From positions 93,183 through 157,182 of the forward strand of contig JACDOF010000005.1 in assembly GCA_017656235.1 (NCBI GenBank): a stretch of DNA of 64,000 nt. The letters run 5' to 3'. Under the pieces are notes generated by a model. That model was not told the DNA's origin. It was given only the letters and a program-made list of their open reading frames with translations, and made no database searches. The stretch comes from Brevibacillus sp. GTDB taxonomy: Bacteria; Bacillota; Bacilli; Brevibacillales; Brevibacillaceae. The first letter of the stretch is position 1. The number at the start of each line of letters is the position of its first letter. Positions 1-8,889 of this stretch are shown here, piece by piece. The translations under genes were made by a program, and so were the position numbers.

Positions 1-441
1 GATTGGGAGAAACGAGTGGCAGAGTTTAAAGAAAAGATGGGCGATAAATTACCCGTCGAGGTTGCCGTACTCAATTTCAGACCAGACCATGCACGTATCT
101 ACTTTACTGGTTTTGCCGGCACGATCCTGAATGAACTTGGTTTTACACGTCCTGAAAATCAACAAAAAGATGAATGGGGAGTACAATTAACTTCAAAAGA
201 AAGCATTCCGGAAATGAATGCCGATGTCTTCTTCATCTTCAACTCCAACGATCCCGCAGAAAAGGAAGCTGTGGAAAAGACGTTTAAGGAATGGACGGCA
301 CATCCGCTGTGGCAGAACCTGGACGCCGTCAAGAATGGGCAAGTGCATGTGGTGGATGAAGTCGCCTGGAACATGGCGGGAGGATATCTGGCAGCGCTCA
401 ATATGCTGGATGATCTCTACGAGATTTTCGGATTGCAATAA
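1..441 (+). CDS. Iron-siderophore ABC transporter substrate-binding protein, C-terminal part
   Basis: The reading frame is open from the first base, so this is the C-terminal part of a gene that begins upstream of the window. The visible ~146 residues resemble the C-terminal lobe of FecB/FhuD-type periplasmic-binding proteins: a segment with a hydrophobic core around the D-V-F-F-I-F motif, and a terminal stretch ending with W-N-M-A-G-G-Y and an aliphatic helix. It would be a lipoprotein that hands ferric siderophore to the membrane permease. Two FecCD permease genes follow 71 bases downstream, as in YfiY-YfiZ-YfhA of Bacillus subtilis. The specific siderophore cannot be read from the sequence. 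Confidence 0.85.
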   Translation, partial: DWEKRVAEFKEKMGDKLPVEVAVLNFRPDHARIYFTGFAGTILNELGFTRPENQQKDEWGVQLTSKESIPEMNADVFFIFNSNDPAEKEAVEKTFKEWTAHPLWQNLDAVKNGQVHVVDEVAWNMAGGYLAALNMLDDLYEIFGLQ

Positions 442-512
442 CAATGATTGCAAGAGAAGAGTAGGCCAAGCCTATTCTTCTCTATTCCTTTGAAGCCGGA
501 AAGAGTGAGAAC

Positions 513-1526
513 ATGTCTTGTTTACTGTGGCGCACATCATGGAAGATGACCGGACTGGCCTTGTCGATCGCTGTGTTAACCTTGTCGTTTGGTGCCAGTG
601 TACTGTTGGGAAAGACACCGATTCCGTTTGCGACAGCCATGGGGGCGTTAGTTGCGTACGACGAATCGTTGAATGAGCACCTCATTATTCTAACGGAGCG
701 CTTTCCCCGGGCCGTCATTGGTACCGTAATCGGGGCCAGCCTGGCCGTCGCGGGTGCGGTGATGCAAGCTCTTACCCGCAATCCGTTAGCCTCTCCCAGC
801 GTGTTTGGCATTAATGCCGGTTCGCTGTTTTTTGTCGTGCTGGCGATCACCTTCTTGTCTGTCTCTTCCCTGGTTCACTTGATGTGGTTTGCGTTCCTGG
901 GAGCCGCGATTTCGTCCGCCCTGGTTTACGCTCTCGGTTCGATGGGAAAAGACGGGTTGACGCCGGTCAAAATCGTATTGGCGGGATCAGCCATCACTGC
1001 GCTGTTTTTGTCGTTGACACAAGGGTTTCTGGTCATGAATGAGCGAGGATTACACGAAGTGCTGTTTTGGATGGCGGGGTCTGTCAGCGGACGTACCCTT
1101 GACATGCTGCAGCCCGTACTGCCTTATATGGTTTTGGCCGGACTGATTGCCCTGTTTATGGGTAAAGCGATTAACATCCTGATCACAGGAGAAGAGATAG
1201 CCAAAGGGTTGGGACAGCGAACCACGCTGGTGAAAGCGACACTGGCTGTCATAATCGTACTGCTTGCCGGCGGGTCGGTCGCGGTGGCCGGCAATATCGG
1301 ATTTGTTGGTCTCATCACGCCTCATATCTGCCGCGGACTGGTTGGCAATGATTATCGGTGGCTCATTCCCTACTCAGCCGTCTTTGGTGCGATCCTGCTG
1401 CTGATCGCTGATGTGGCTGCCCGCTTCATCATTCCCCCTCAGGAAATCCCGATCGGCGTAATGACGGCCTTCATCGGCACGCCGTTCTTCATTTATCTTG
1501 CACGCAGGGGAGGGCAACCATCATGA
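513..1526 (+). CDS. FecCD-family iron-siderophore permease, first subunit
   Basis: A 337-residue polytopic membrane protein with about nine or ten hydrophobic segments. It carries the FecCD family signatures: E-R-F-P-R near residue 62 and T-R-N-P-L-A-S-P-x-x-F-G-I near 88-100, with a conserved P-H-I-C-R segment in the C-terminal third. It forms half of the transmembrane channel that imports ferric siderophores with the upstream binding protein. Its stop overlaps the start of the next gene by four bases (ATGA), which implies translational coupling. No ATPase gene follows, so the energy-coupling subunit must be encoded elsewhere or upstream of the window. Confidence 0.9.
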   Translation: MSCLLWRTSWKMTGLALSIAVLTLSFGASVLLGKTPIPFATAMGALVAYDESLNEHLIILTERFPRAVIGTVIGASLAVAGAVMQALTRNPLASPSVFGINAGSLFFVVLAITFLSVSSLVHLMWFAFLGAAISSALVYALGSMGKDGLTPVKIVLAGSAITALFLSLTQGFLVMNERGLHEVLFWMAGSVSGRTLDMLQPVLPYMVLAGLIALFMGKAINILITGEEIAKGLGQRTTLVKATLAVIIVLLAGGSVAVAGNIGFVGLITPHICRGLVGNDYRWLIPYSAVFGAILLLIADVAARFIIPPQEIPIGVMTAFIGTPFFIYLARRGGQPS

Positions 1527-2566
1527 GCAAATTCTTCACGTACCGCAGCAAGGCCGAAACCGTCTCTTTTCAAATCGAGAAGCGTTCGATTCTGGTCGTG
1601 GTTGTATTATCCGTGCTGACGGTGCTGTCCTGTATCCTCGGAGCCGGCATAGGTGATACGATGATCGATCCGCTGGAAGTGATCGGGACGATCGCGGGTG
1701 TGGGTTCGGGTGAGCATGACTTCGTGATTCTTACGTTACGGCTTCCCCGCATCATCGTTGCCTTGCTGGTGGGAGCCGGACTGGGGGTTGCCGGGGCCAT
1801 CCTGCAGGGAATTATTCGCAACCCGCTGGCCTCCCCGGATATTATCGGTATTACGGGTGGGGCAACCGTCGCTGCGGTTGCCTTTATCACTTTTTTGAGC
1901 GGCAGGGTCAGTGTTCACTGGCTCCCGCTGGCTGCGATTACGGGAGCGGCGCTGATCTCCTTGTTGATTTATGTGCTGGCCTGGAACCGGGGGGTGACGC
2001 CGCTTCGATTGGTGCTGATTGGTATCGGGCTGCAGGTCTCCATGAGTGCCGCGTCCACCATGATGATTGTACTGGGGCCGTTTCATACAGTGAATCAGGC
2101 TTATATCTGGATGACAGGCAGCGTGTACGGCTCTTCCTGGAATCAGGTTTACACCTTGCTGCCGTGGATGTTGGTACTGATCCCCGGGGTTATGGCCTAT
2201 GCTCGTCACATCAACGTGCAGGAAATGGATGATTCCATCTCAACGGGATTGGGGGCTGCTGTCGAAAAGCAGCGTTTTCTGGTCCTGCTCTTTAGTGTAG
2301 CTCTGACGGGAGCGGCGGTAGCCGTCGCCGGTGCCATTACATTTGTCGGTCTCCTGGCGCCCCATATCGCCAGACGGTTGGTTGGGCGCTCGTTCCAGGT
2401 GTTGGTTCCCGTTTCGGCCATGATTGGCGGTCTCATCGTATTTGTCGCCGATCTGATCGCCCGCACAGCGTTTTACCCGCTGGACATTCCGGCCGGCGTG
2501 TTTACGGCAGGTGTCGGTGCCCCGTTTTTTATCTATTTGCTGTTCAGGTACCGGAATAACTGGTGA
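1523..2566 (+). CDS. FecCD-family iron-siderophore permease, second subunit
   Basis: A 347-residue polytopic protein, paralogous to its upstream neighbour. The FecCD signatures are L-R-L-P-R around residue 72 and I-R-N-P-L-A-S-P-D-I-I-G-I around 98-110, with an A-P-H-I-A-R-R motif in the C-terminal third. The N-terminal ~20 residues are charged and cytoplasmic. It should dimerise with the preceding permease, like FhuB/FhuG or YfiZ/YfhA. Start ATG lies inside the stop of the upstream gene. A different operon (rhodanese) follows, so the ATPase is absent here. Iron regulation by Fur is expected for the family, but the operon promoter is outside the window. Confidence 0.9.
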   Translation: MSKFFTYRSKAETVSFQIEKRSILVVVVLSVLTVLSCILGAGIGDTMIDPLEVIGTIAGVGSGEHDFVILTLRLPRIIVALLVGAGLGVAGAILQGIIRNPLASPDIIGITGGATVAAVAFITFLSGRVSVHWLPLAAITGAALISLLIYVLAWNRGVTPLRLVLIGIGLQVSMSAASTMMIVLGPFHTVNQAYIWMTGSVYGSSWNQVYTLLPWMLVLIPGVMAYARHINVQEMDDSISTGLGAAVEKQRFLVLLFSVALTGAAVAVAGAITFVGLLAPHIARRLVGRSFQVLVPVSAMIGGLIVFVADLIARTAFYPLDIPAGVFTAGVGAPFFIYLLFRYRNNW

Positions 2567-2668
2567 GTAAACCGGGCGTTCCGCACTGGGCGGCGGCTCG
2601 CCTCAACATTTATCTTCCAGGTTCCTCTATGCTATGATAAGGGCAGTGAGGCAAGAAGGAGGATACCC

Positions 2669-2980
2669 ATGGAGGACCAGGTAAAAGAAATCTCCCCGGA
2701 AGAACTGCAGGAAAGGATCAGGCGGGGAGATAAGCTGCAAATCATCGATGTGCGGGAACCCGATGAATGGGAACAGGGCCATATTCCACAGGCAAAGCTG
2801 ATCCCGCTGGCGACGCTTCCCGTGCGATTGGACGAACTGGACAGGGACACGCCGATCGTGATGGTATGCCGCAGCGGGGCGCGCAGTTGGAATGCGACAG
2901 CGTACGTACAGCAGTTTGGCTACCGGGCAGAAAATATGGCTGGCGGCATGCTGGCCTGGACCGGTGAAGTGGAGAAATGA
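2669..2980 (+). CDS. Single-domain rhodanese-like protein
   Basis: A 103-residue protein made of one rhodanese domain. The active-site loop reads C-R-S-G-A-R-S with the catalytic cysteine at residue 67, and the CH2A-like motif I-I-D-V-R-E lies near 25-30. It probably carries persulfide sulfur or acts in thiol homeostasis in the cytoplasm; there is no signal peptide. A strong AAGGAGG sits 8-9 bases before the ATG. A possible -10 (TATGAT, 2633-2638) has no convincing -35. A stem-loop follows before the SCO gene. The physiological sulfur donor and acceptor are unknown. Confidence 0.88.
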   Translation: MEDQVKEISPEELQERIRRGDKLQIIDVREPDEWEQGHIPQAKLIPLATLPVRLDELDRDTPIVMVCRSGARSWNATAYVQQFGYRAENMAGGMLAWTGEVEK

Positions 2981-3016
2981 CACCGTGCCAATAAGCGGTG
3001 AGGTGAAGCCCAAGTA

Positions 3017-3042
3017 CAGCACCGGAAAACGTTCCGGTGCTG
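3017..3042 (+). terminator. Stem-loop after the rhodanese gene, terminator-like
   Basis: A perfect 11-bp stem (3017-3027 with 3032-3042) closes an AACG tetraloop. The downstream tract (ATTTGCTGTT) is only weakly T-rich, so it may be a weak terminator or an mRNA-stabilising hairpin between the rhodanese and SCO genes. Confidence 0.55.
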
Positions 3043-3137
3043 ATTTGCTGTTGCCAAAGGAGCAGCGCATTCGTCACAACCCTGACACAGAACGTATGGG
3101 TGAATCGCGGTACAATCGGGACGAGGAGGGATGATGC

Positions 3138-3776
3138 GTGAAAGAATCGAACCAACCGGCAATCGGCGCGAGGGGAAATGGGGCGAAGTACACGATCCCC
3201 TTGTTGGTGAGTGCGATGGTCCTGGCGCTGGCCGGAGTGCTTGTGTACAAGCTGGTTTGGGCCAAGGAGCCGATCCCGGTGCTGAAACAACTGGATAACT
3301 TTACGCTGCAGAACATGAATGGCGATACGTTTTCCTTTAATGATACAGCGGGAAAAGTGAAGCTGGTTTCCTTTATTTTTACTCACTGTCCGGACGTCTG
3401 TCCGGCCACGACCTACCTGATGGCCGACCTGCAGAAAGATTTGAAGCAAGAGGAATTGTTTGGGGAGAAGGTCGTTTTTGTCACCGTTGCCTTTGACCAC
3501 GAGCGGGACACACCGGAAGCGCTGCAGCAGTACGCCGGGAAATACGGTGCGGATACGAGCGGGTGGTACTTCGTTCGCGGCGGGGAGAAGGAGATCAGGC
3601 AGGTGGCAGACATGTTTGGGGTATACATTCAAAAGAACAAGCAGGGCCTATACGACCATTCCATGTATACGTTTTTGATCGATGGCGAAAATCGCCTGCG
3701 CAAGCTGCATGGCATGGCTGCCGACATGGACCTGGAGCAACTGCTTGCAGATATCAAGCAGCTGGCGGGTGAATAG
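3138..3776 (+). CDS. SCO1/SenC family copper chaperone for cytochrome oxidase
   Basis: A 212-residue membrane-anchored thioredoxin-fold protein. One N-terminal transmembrane helix (about residues 18-38) is followed by a SCO domain with the metal-binding C-P-D-V-C motif (Cys84 and Cys88) and the third ligand His174 in Y-D-H-S-M-Y. SCO proteins deliver copper to the CuA site of cytochrome c oxidase on the outer face of the membrane. I chose the GTG start because a GAGGAGGG lies 8 bases upstream; the ATG codons just before it are out of frame. The relevant oxidase genes are not in the window. Confidence 0.92.
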   Translation: MKESNQPAIGARGNGAKYTIPLLVSAMVLALAGVLVYKLVWAKEPIPVLKQLDNFTLQNMNGDTFSFNDTAGKVKLVSFIFTHCPDVCPATTYLMADLQKDLKQEELFGEKVVFVTVAFDHERDTPEALQQYAGKYGADTSGWYFVRGGEKEIRQVADMFGVYIQKNKQGLYDHSMYTFLIDGENRLRKLHGMAADMDLEQLLADIKQLAGE

Positions 3777-3786
3777 CGGGCCCGCG

Positions 3787-3912
3787 CCCATTTTCCTTTC
3801 TTCGCTCCGTCGCCAACCCCCAATGGAGATGGACTGTCCGCTTCGCAAGCCCAAAGCGGGCGGGCAAAAATGCTCCGTATTCACGACATTTTGTCTTCAA
3901 TTTGCGGGGCTG
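3787..3912. repeat. Mosaic intergenic repeat: left half of type B joined to a type A end
   Basis: This lies between the convergent SCO and pirin genes. Positions 3787-3865 match the left half of the 34.6-kb type B element (P-like core CATTTTCCT, then GACTGTCCGCTTCGCAAGC and AAAGCGGGCGGGC). Positions 3876-3912 match the outer end of the 59.6-kb type A element (CGTATTCACG, then TTTGTCT and CAAT). The right half of B, with its GGAAAATGG end, is missing. No reading frame here has coding character. See the findings for the family. Confidence 0.7.
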
Positions 3913-3974
3913 TCCTACGGAGAGCCCCCGTTCCATGTGCGCCGACAGACGGATCGACGGCTGGCAAACATTCC

Positions 3975-4742
3975 CTATCCTTTGGGATAGAGCGGGTAGT
4001 CTACCTCGGTCGGCACGTCGATCAGAATCAAGCGCAGCCCATTTTCATCCGGCGCTTTCAGAACCGGTTCACTGCCGCCGGACGCATGCAGCAGGATGAA
4101 ATCCCGCTCGCGGAAAGAGGTCTCTCCTCCGTTGGTCAGCCATGTGCCGCTTCCCTCAATGGCCAGCGCAGCCAGGCTGCGCCCGCCGGCAAGCGGGTGC
4201 CGATAGAGTTTGCCAGGCTGTACCTGTACATCCCACATGTTGGCGTCTGCATCAAGCTGGATGGGTGATCCCTCGCCAATCACCGTTTTTTTCAGGTAAC
4301 CTTCCCCGTGAAGAAGCGGGAAGTCCTGGTGCTCATATTGGTTGTAGGTTGGCGTTTTTTGGCTCGCTTCGGACAGGAACGGTTCAAACCAGATTTGAAA
4401 ACCGTGCATATCGGGACCGATCATCCGCTCTTCGTGATATACGCCGGAGCCGGTCTGCATTACTTGGGCGCCGCCTTCCCCCACCGTACTTTTCGTTCCC
4501 AAAGAATCCCCGTGCTCTGCTTTGCCTTTTATCACATAGGTAAGGATTTCAAAGGCCTGGTGGGGGTGGGGAGGAATATACCCTTCCTCTTCTGCGTGAA
4601 ACCAGGACCAGTAAAACAGCGGACCGACCCGTTTTACAGCGGATCCTTCTCCGGGAAAGCCAATCGGCTTTTGCTCGGTTATCTTGCCGCCGTCAAACGA
4701 ACCAGTCGCCTGTCGGGCAGGCGGGTATACGGCTACCTTCAT
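3975..4742 (-). CDS. Pirin family cupin protein
   Basis: A 255-residue bicupin of the pirin (YhhW/YhaK-like) family. The N-terminal cupin shows the metal site H-P-H (His59, His61) with His103 and Glu105 in Y-H-E-E. Pirins are Fe(II)-binding; some have quercetinase activity or modulate metabolic enzymes, and the role here is not deducible. The frame continues upstream on the minus strand, but the ATG at 4742 has GGAGGAGT 7 bases before it and gives the canonical M-K-V-A-V-Y start. It is convergent with the SCO gene and divergent from RNase J. Confidence 0.9.
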   Translation of the reverse strand: MKVAVYPPARQATGSFDGGKITEQKPIGFPGEGSAVKRVGPLFYWSWFHAEEEGYIPPHPHQAFEILTYVIKGKAEHGDSLGTKSTVGEGGAQVMQTGSGVYHEERMIGPDMHGFQIWFEPFLSEASQKTPTYNQYEHQDFPLLHGEGYLKKTVIGEGSPIQLDADANMWDVQVQPGKLYRHPLAGGRSLAALAIEGSGTWLTNGGETSFRERDFILLHASGGSEPVLKAPDENGLRLILIDVPTEVDYPLYPKG

Positions 4743-4807
4743 CGCTTTGACTCCTCCTTCCGATCGATCACTCCTATCATACCCGTCTGTGGAGAGAGTG
4801 GGCAAGT

Positions 4808-4836
4808 TTGGCAAGACAGCTAAGACCCGATATAAT
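4808..4836 (+). promoter_or_regulatory. Sigma-A promoter of the RNase J gene
   Basis: TTGGCA (4808-4813), a 17-base spacer, then a perfect TATAAT (4831-4836). It lies about 90 bases before the RNase J start and points toward it. This is one of the best promoter matches in the window. Confidence 0.8.
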
Positions 4837-4924
4837 ACAATAAGGATAAAACAGGTGAACGGCTGATGTTTTTGCAAAGGCGAAAAGCTGAACGAGCCTG
4901 GATAAACAGGTAGGAGGAGTTTTT

Positions 4925-6574
4925 TTGAGCGAAGTTAAAATTTTTGCGTTGGGCGGTCTCGGAGAGATTGGAAAAAACATGTACTGCATTGAATATCTGG
5001 ACGAGATCGTGGTGATTGACTGCGGTGTCAAGTTTCCCGAGGATGAAATGTTTGGTGTTGATCTGGTGATTCCCGACATTACCTATCTGGAGGAAAACCA
5101 GGAAAAGATCAAGGGATTGTTTCTCACCCACGGACACGAAGACCATATCGGAGCGATTCCCTACGTTCTCAAGCAGATCAGGATGCCGATCTACGGCGGC
5201 CGCTTGACCTTGGGACTGGTCAAGGCCAAACTGGAGGAGCACCGGATGGTCAATGAGGTCGAACTGATTCCGGTGACAGACGATACGGTTGTACCCTTTC
5301 GCCATCTCTCCGTCTCGTTTTTCCGCACCAATCACAGCATTCCCGATTCGTTCGGCATTGCGGTGGAGACGCCCGAAGGAACGGTTGTACACACGGGAGA
5401 CTTCAAGCTGGACATGACCCCGGTCGGCCCGTCCACCGATTTTGCCAAGATGGCCAGGATCGGCAGAGGGGATGTGCTGGCGCTCTTGTCGGACAGTACC
5501 AACAGTGAACGGCCCGGCATTACGATGTCGGAGCGGGCGGTCGGAGAAGGGATCAAGGATGTGATCGCCAAAGCGAAAGGCAGGATTATTCTGGCCACCT
5601 TCGCTTCCAATGTACACCGGCTGCAGCAGGTGGTGGAAGCAGCGGTGGAAGTCAACCGCAAAATAGCGGTGATAGGCCGCAGCATGGAAAAGGTGTTCAT
5701 GATTGGGCAGGAGCTGGGCTACATTCAGGTGCCGGAGGGAATGCTGATCGACGTCAAGACGATCGACGAGTATCCGGACAACCAGATTCTGATCATCTGC
5801 ACAGGCAGCCAGGGCGAGTCGATGGCGGCACTGACCCGAATCGCCTCCGGAGCACATCGCAGCGTGCAGATTTACCCGGATGATACCGTGATTATCTCGG
5901 CCTCGCCCATTCCCGGCAACACCGTCAACGTCAGCCGGACGATTGACAAGCTGTTTCGCGCAGGGGCCAACGTCATCCACGGCTCGGTGTTTGACATCCA
6001 CGCATCGGGGCACGGCAGCAGCGAAGAGCTGAAGCTGATGCTCAACTTTATCCGTCCTCGTTATTTCGTGCCCATCCACGGTGAATACCGGATGCTGAAG
6101 ACGCACGCCAAGCTGGCTCAGCAGGTGGGAATGGAGGAGAAAAACATCTTTGTGATGGACAACGGCGACGTACTCGCCTGCACCCGTGAACAGGCGACAT
6201 TGGGCAAAGTACCGGCTGGCGTGGTTCTGATCGACGGCAGCGGTATCGGCGACGTCGGCAATATCGTGCTGCGCGACCGCAAGCATCTGGCCGAAGACGG
6301 ACTGATGGTAGTCGTGGTCAGCATCGACATGAAGAACTTCAAGATTCTCACCGGCCCCGACATCGTCAGCCGCGGCTTTGTCTACGTCCGCGGCTCGGAA
6401 TCGCTGATTCAGGAAGCGACCGTGCTGGTGAAGCAGCGGCTGACGGAGCTGCTCAACCGCAAGGTAAAAGAGTGGTCGGAGCTGAAGGCGCAAATCAATC
6501 AGGTCCTGAAGCCGTTCGTATTTGAAAAGACCGGGCGCAGCCCGATGATATTGACCATCCTGATGGAAGTGTAG
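4925..6574 (+). CDS. rnjA: Ribonuclease J (RNase J1 type)
   Basis: A 549-residue metallo-beta-lactamase/beta-CASP ribonuclease with 5'-exonuclease and endonuclease activity in mRNA decay and 16S rRNA maturation. The zinc-binding motif H-G-H-E-D-H is at residues 69-74, and the beta-CASP region includes C-T-G-S-Q-G-E and P-I-P-G-N-T. The motif P-I-H-G-E-Y is typical, and the C-terminal P-M-I-L-T-I-L-M-E-V matches the RNase J1 type rather than J2. The start is TTG, with TAGGAGGAG six bases upstream; no ATG fits. It has its own strong promoter and stands as a single gene. Confidence 0.93.
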   Translation: MSEVKIFALGGLGEIGKNMYCIEYLDEIVVIDCGVKFPEDEMFGVDLVIPDITYLEENQEKIKGLFLTHGHEDHIGAIPYVLKQIRMPIYGGRLTLGLVKAKLEEHRMVNEVELIPVTDDTVVPFRHLSVSFFRTNHSIPDSFGIAVETPEGTVVHTGDFKLDMTPVGPSTDFAKMARIGRGDVLALLSDSTNSERPGITMSERAVGEGIKDVIAKAKGRIILATFASNVHRLQQVVEAAVEVNRKIAVIGRSMEKVFMIGQELGYIQVPEGMLIDVKTIDEYPDNQILIICTGSQGESMAALTRIASGAHRSVQIYPDDTVIISASPIPGNTVNVSRTIDKLFRAGANVIHGSVFDIHASGHGSSEELKLMLNFIRPRYFVPIHGEYRMLKTHAKLAQQVGMEEKNIFVMDNGDVLACTREQATLGKVPAGVVLIDGSGIGDVGNIVLRDRKHLAEDGLMVVVVSIDMKNFKILTGPDIVSRGFVYVRGSESLIQEATVLVKQRLTELLNRKVKEWSELKAQINQVLKPFVFEKTGRSPMILTILMEV

Positions 6575-6598
6575 GAAGCGCGGGAGCATACCCAGCCA

Positions 6599-6627
6599 TT
6601 CTCCATCCCGACGATTCGGGGTATAAT
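6599..6627 (+). promoter_or_regulatory. Possible promoter of the bacilliredoxin gene
   Basis: A perfect -10 hexamer TATAAT (6622-6627) lies 36 bases before the coding start. The -35 at 17-base spacing (TTCTCC, 6599-6604) is weak, so strength or activator need is uncertain. Confidence 0.4.
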
Positions 6628-6662
6628 AGAAAGCAGCTTACTCTGTTGAGGGGGTAATTCTC

Positions 6663-7097
6663 ATGATGTCTTATGAAGCGTACATGAATCAGGTAATTCA
6701 ACCGATGCGTGACGAACTGACCCGGATCGGTTTTCAGGAACTGCGTACTCCGGAAGAAGTGGAGAAGGCGTTTGCCGAGGCAAAAGGGACCGCACTGGTC
6801 GTGGTCAACTCCGTTTGCGGCTGCGCGGCCGGTCTGGCGCGCCCTGCGGTAGCTCACTCGCTCCGCCACGACAAGAAGCCTGACCACCTGTTTACGGTAT
6901 TTGCCGGACAGGACAAGGAGGCGACAGCCAAAGCGCGCGAATACTTCGAAGGCTATCCGCCGTCGTCTCCCTCGTTTGCCCTTTTGAAAGACGGCAAACT
7001 GGTAACCATGATCGAACGGCACCAGATCGAGAACAACGATCTGGAGACGATCTCCCGCCTGCTTACCTCGGCGTACGACAAATACTGCAGCCAGTGA
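6663..7097 (+). CDS. Bacilliredoxin, BrxA/BrxB family
   Basis: A 144-residue thioredoxin-fold protein of the YphP/YqiW family. The signature C-G-C motif (Cys52 and Cys54) lies in V-N-S-V-C-G-C-A-A-G. Bacilliredoxins remove bacillithiol from S-bacillithiolated proteins after oxidative stress. It is cytoplasmic, with no signal. The start may be either of two adjacent ATGs (6663 or 6666); GAGGGGG lies upstream. A TATAAT at 6622-6627 is a likely -10, although the matching -35 is poor. A terminator follows directly. Length agrees with the family (~144-146). Confidence 0.92.
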   Translation: MMSYEAYMNQVIQPMRDELTRIGFQELRTPEEVEKAFAEAKGTALVVVNSVCGCAAGLARPAVAHSLRHDKKPDHLFTVFAGQDKEATAKAREYFEGYPPSSPSFALLKDGKLVTMIERHQIENNDLETISRLLTSAYDKYCSQ

Positions 7098-7112
7098 ATA
7101 GAGATGATCACA

Positions 7113-7150
7113 AAGGGACGCGCATTACGAAGTGCGTCTCTTTTTCTTTT
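7113..7150 (+). terminator. Intrinsic terminator after the bacilliredoxin gene
   Basis: An imperfect stem (GGGACGC side against GCGTCTC side, with a small bulge) is followed by TTTTTCTTTT. Confidence 0.75.
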
Positions 7151-7277
7151 ATCGGGTTAATACTGAGGGAGATCCTTTTTCTTTTTTCGTCGTTTGGGAT
7201 ACAATCACAAGGAAACGATGAAACACATGATACCATGTTGTTCATTACCCCATGTTGATCGTGAAAGGATGGACCAC

Positions 7278-8156
7278 ATGCAAACCAGATCGTTTGGACG
7301 AGATCCGCATCAGGTATCGCTGCTCGGCTTTGGCGCACAGCGGATCGTGGATGAGCATGACTGTACGGAAGAACAGGCAATCGAGATTATTCGCAAGGCG
7401 GTAGAGTGGGGGATCAATTATTTTGACACGGCTCCCAGTTACAGCGACGGACAGTCGGAGACCAGGGTTGGCCTTGGGCTGGAAGGGCTGCGGGACAAGG
7501 TCTGGATCGCCACCAAAACGGGCGGGCGCACCCGCGATCTGGCCTGGCGCGATTTGGAAGGCAGCTTGAAACGCCTCAGGACGGAGTACATTGATGAGTG
7601 GCGTATCCACAACGTGATGCAGCCGCACGACCTGGAAGCGATTTTTGCCAAGGGGGGTGCCCTGGAAGCGCTGCTGGAGGCGAGAGAGCAGGGGCTTGTC
7701 CGCAAACTGAGCATCAGCGGTCATACCGATCCCCGCCTGCTGGCCGAAGCGATTCGCCGCTTCCCGTTTGACAGTGCCCTGGTTGCGCTGTCAGCGCTGG
7801 ATCATTTCATCTACAGCTTTGCCCACGATTTTGTCCCGCTGGCGGTACAAAAAGACGTGGCCGTCATTGGCATGAAAGTGATGGCCCTTGGCAAACTGGC
7901 TCCCTGGTACGAGCAGGCCCTGCGCTATACGTGGAGTCTTCCCGTGTCCACCGCCATTCTGGGAATCAGTACGATGAACGAACTGGAGGCCGATGTGAAG
8001 GCGGCGGAGCGGTTTCAGCCCATGGACGAGATCGAACGCCTGGCTTTTTTTCAAGAGATCATGCCGCTGGTACGCCCGGATGTACTGCGCTGGAAGGCGC
8101 GTGAGTGGATGTCGGGCGAGTGGTATCAACTGCCCAAGCTGGAGTTTTCTCCGTAG
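7278..8156 (+). CDS. Aldo/keto reductase family protein
   Basis: A 292-residue TIM-barrel oxidoreductase. The AKR catalytic residues are visible: Asp in D-T-A-P-S-Y, the Tyr three residues later, Lys in A-T-K-T-G and His in W-R-I-H-N-V-M. The substrate cannot be inferred; such enzymes reduce aldehydes and ketones with NADPH. The ATG at 7278 is preferred because AAAGG lies ten bases upstream, whereas ATG 7269 is too close to it. The frame remains open further upstream without a better start. It stands alone between a terminator and a low-GC lipoprotein gene. Confidence 0.87.
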   Translation: MQTRSFGRDPHQVSLLGFGAQRIVDEHDCTEEQAIEIIRKAVEWGINYFDTAPSYSDGQSETRVGLGLEGLRDKVWIATKTGGRTRDLAWRDLEGSLKRLRTEYIDEWRIHNVMQPHDLEAIFAKGGALEALLEAREQGLVRKLSISGHTDPRLLAEAIRRFPFDSALVALSALDHFIYSFAHDFVPLAVQKDVAVIGMKVMALGKLAPWYEQALRYTWSLPVSTAILGISTMNELEADVKAAERFQPMDEIERLAFFQEIMPLVRPDVLRWKAREWMSGEWYQLPKLEFSP

Positions 8157-8327
8157 CAAGCTCCTTGCGTTCTTCACTACGGCGGACTCGGGGGTATCTG
8201 AATGAGTTGTGAAAAAGAAACACCAATCCTTATTCCCATTCAACATTCTTATTCTTTGAAAACGAGATACAACAGCTTTACGGTCTTTTTACAAAAGAAA
8301 TAGTGTCACTGCAGATGGGGGGCAATC

Positions 8328-8795
8328 ATGAAACTTGGGAATGTATGGTTGGCTATCGTCTGTATACTCTGCGTATTGACAGGGTGTGCAAACGATGATT
8401 GGAGTTATAGGTTTGAAGGAACAGGAGAACATTGGCGAGCAATCTTGGATATTGTTCCAGTTACAGAAGAAAGTAAGAGAGAGTTTCTGGGTGAAGTAGT
8501 TTATATTGGTTCGATAGAAAAGAGGAAGGACTTTGATGTTGAGTCGATAACTTACGATGCAGTAATTAATAATAGCAATCCGCGAGGAACAGAAAGGGAA
8601 TTAGACTTTTCAAAAAACAAAATAACAAGAATATTTGTCGACGTACCATCTACCGATACGGAAGCCGAAGCATTTAAAAAGGGCATGACCAAAGAGGAGC
8701 TGCAAGAGATTTTGTATAACGTTTCCTTTACTATTTTGTGGAAAAATGATGCGGGTGAACACTCGGAAACGATCACCCTCGACGCATTGGAGTAA
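8328..8795 (+). CDS. Small predicted lipoprotein of unknown function
   Basis: A 155-residue protein with a lipoprotein signal (hydrophobic residues 6-18, lipobox L-T-G-C with Cys20). I do not recognise a family. The mature part is mixed alpha/beta in character, with a Thr/Glu/Ile-rich C-terminus. The gene is visibly richer in A+T than its neighbours (many ATA, TTA, AAT and AAA codons), which suggests recent acquisition. GGGGGGC precedes the ATG, and a strong terminator follows 50 bases after the stop. It is a single-gene unit between the aldo/keto reductase and the acidic secreted protein. Confidence 0.7.
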   Translation: MKLGNVWLAIVCILCVLTGCANDDWSYRFEGTGEHWRAILDIVPVTEESKREFLGEVVYIGSIEKRKDFDVESITYDAVINNSNPRGTERELDFSKNKITRIFVDVPSTDTEAEAFKKGMTKEELQEILYNVSFTILWKNDAGEHSETITLDALE

Positions 8796-8843
8796 TGATG
8801 ATTTTACTCTGTTTGTTTGCTCATGATTAGCAACTAACAGGTG

Positions 8844-8889
8844 AACAGGGCTGACAGCCATATGGCTGCTTGCGTCAGTCCTGTTTTTT
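8844..8889 (+). terminator. Intrinsic terminator after the small lipoprotein gene
   Basis: A 12-bp stem with one G-T pair (8844-8855 with 8874-8885) encloses an inner AGCCATATGGCT palindrome and ends in TTTTTT. Confidence 0.9.

Noticed and set aside
4820..6589. 589-codon open frame on the minus strand
   Set aside because: It is antisense to RNase J, has no family features, and its composition mirrors the codon bias of the real gene.
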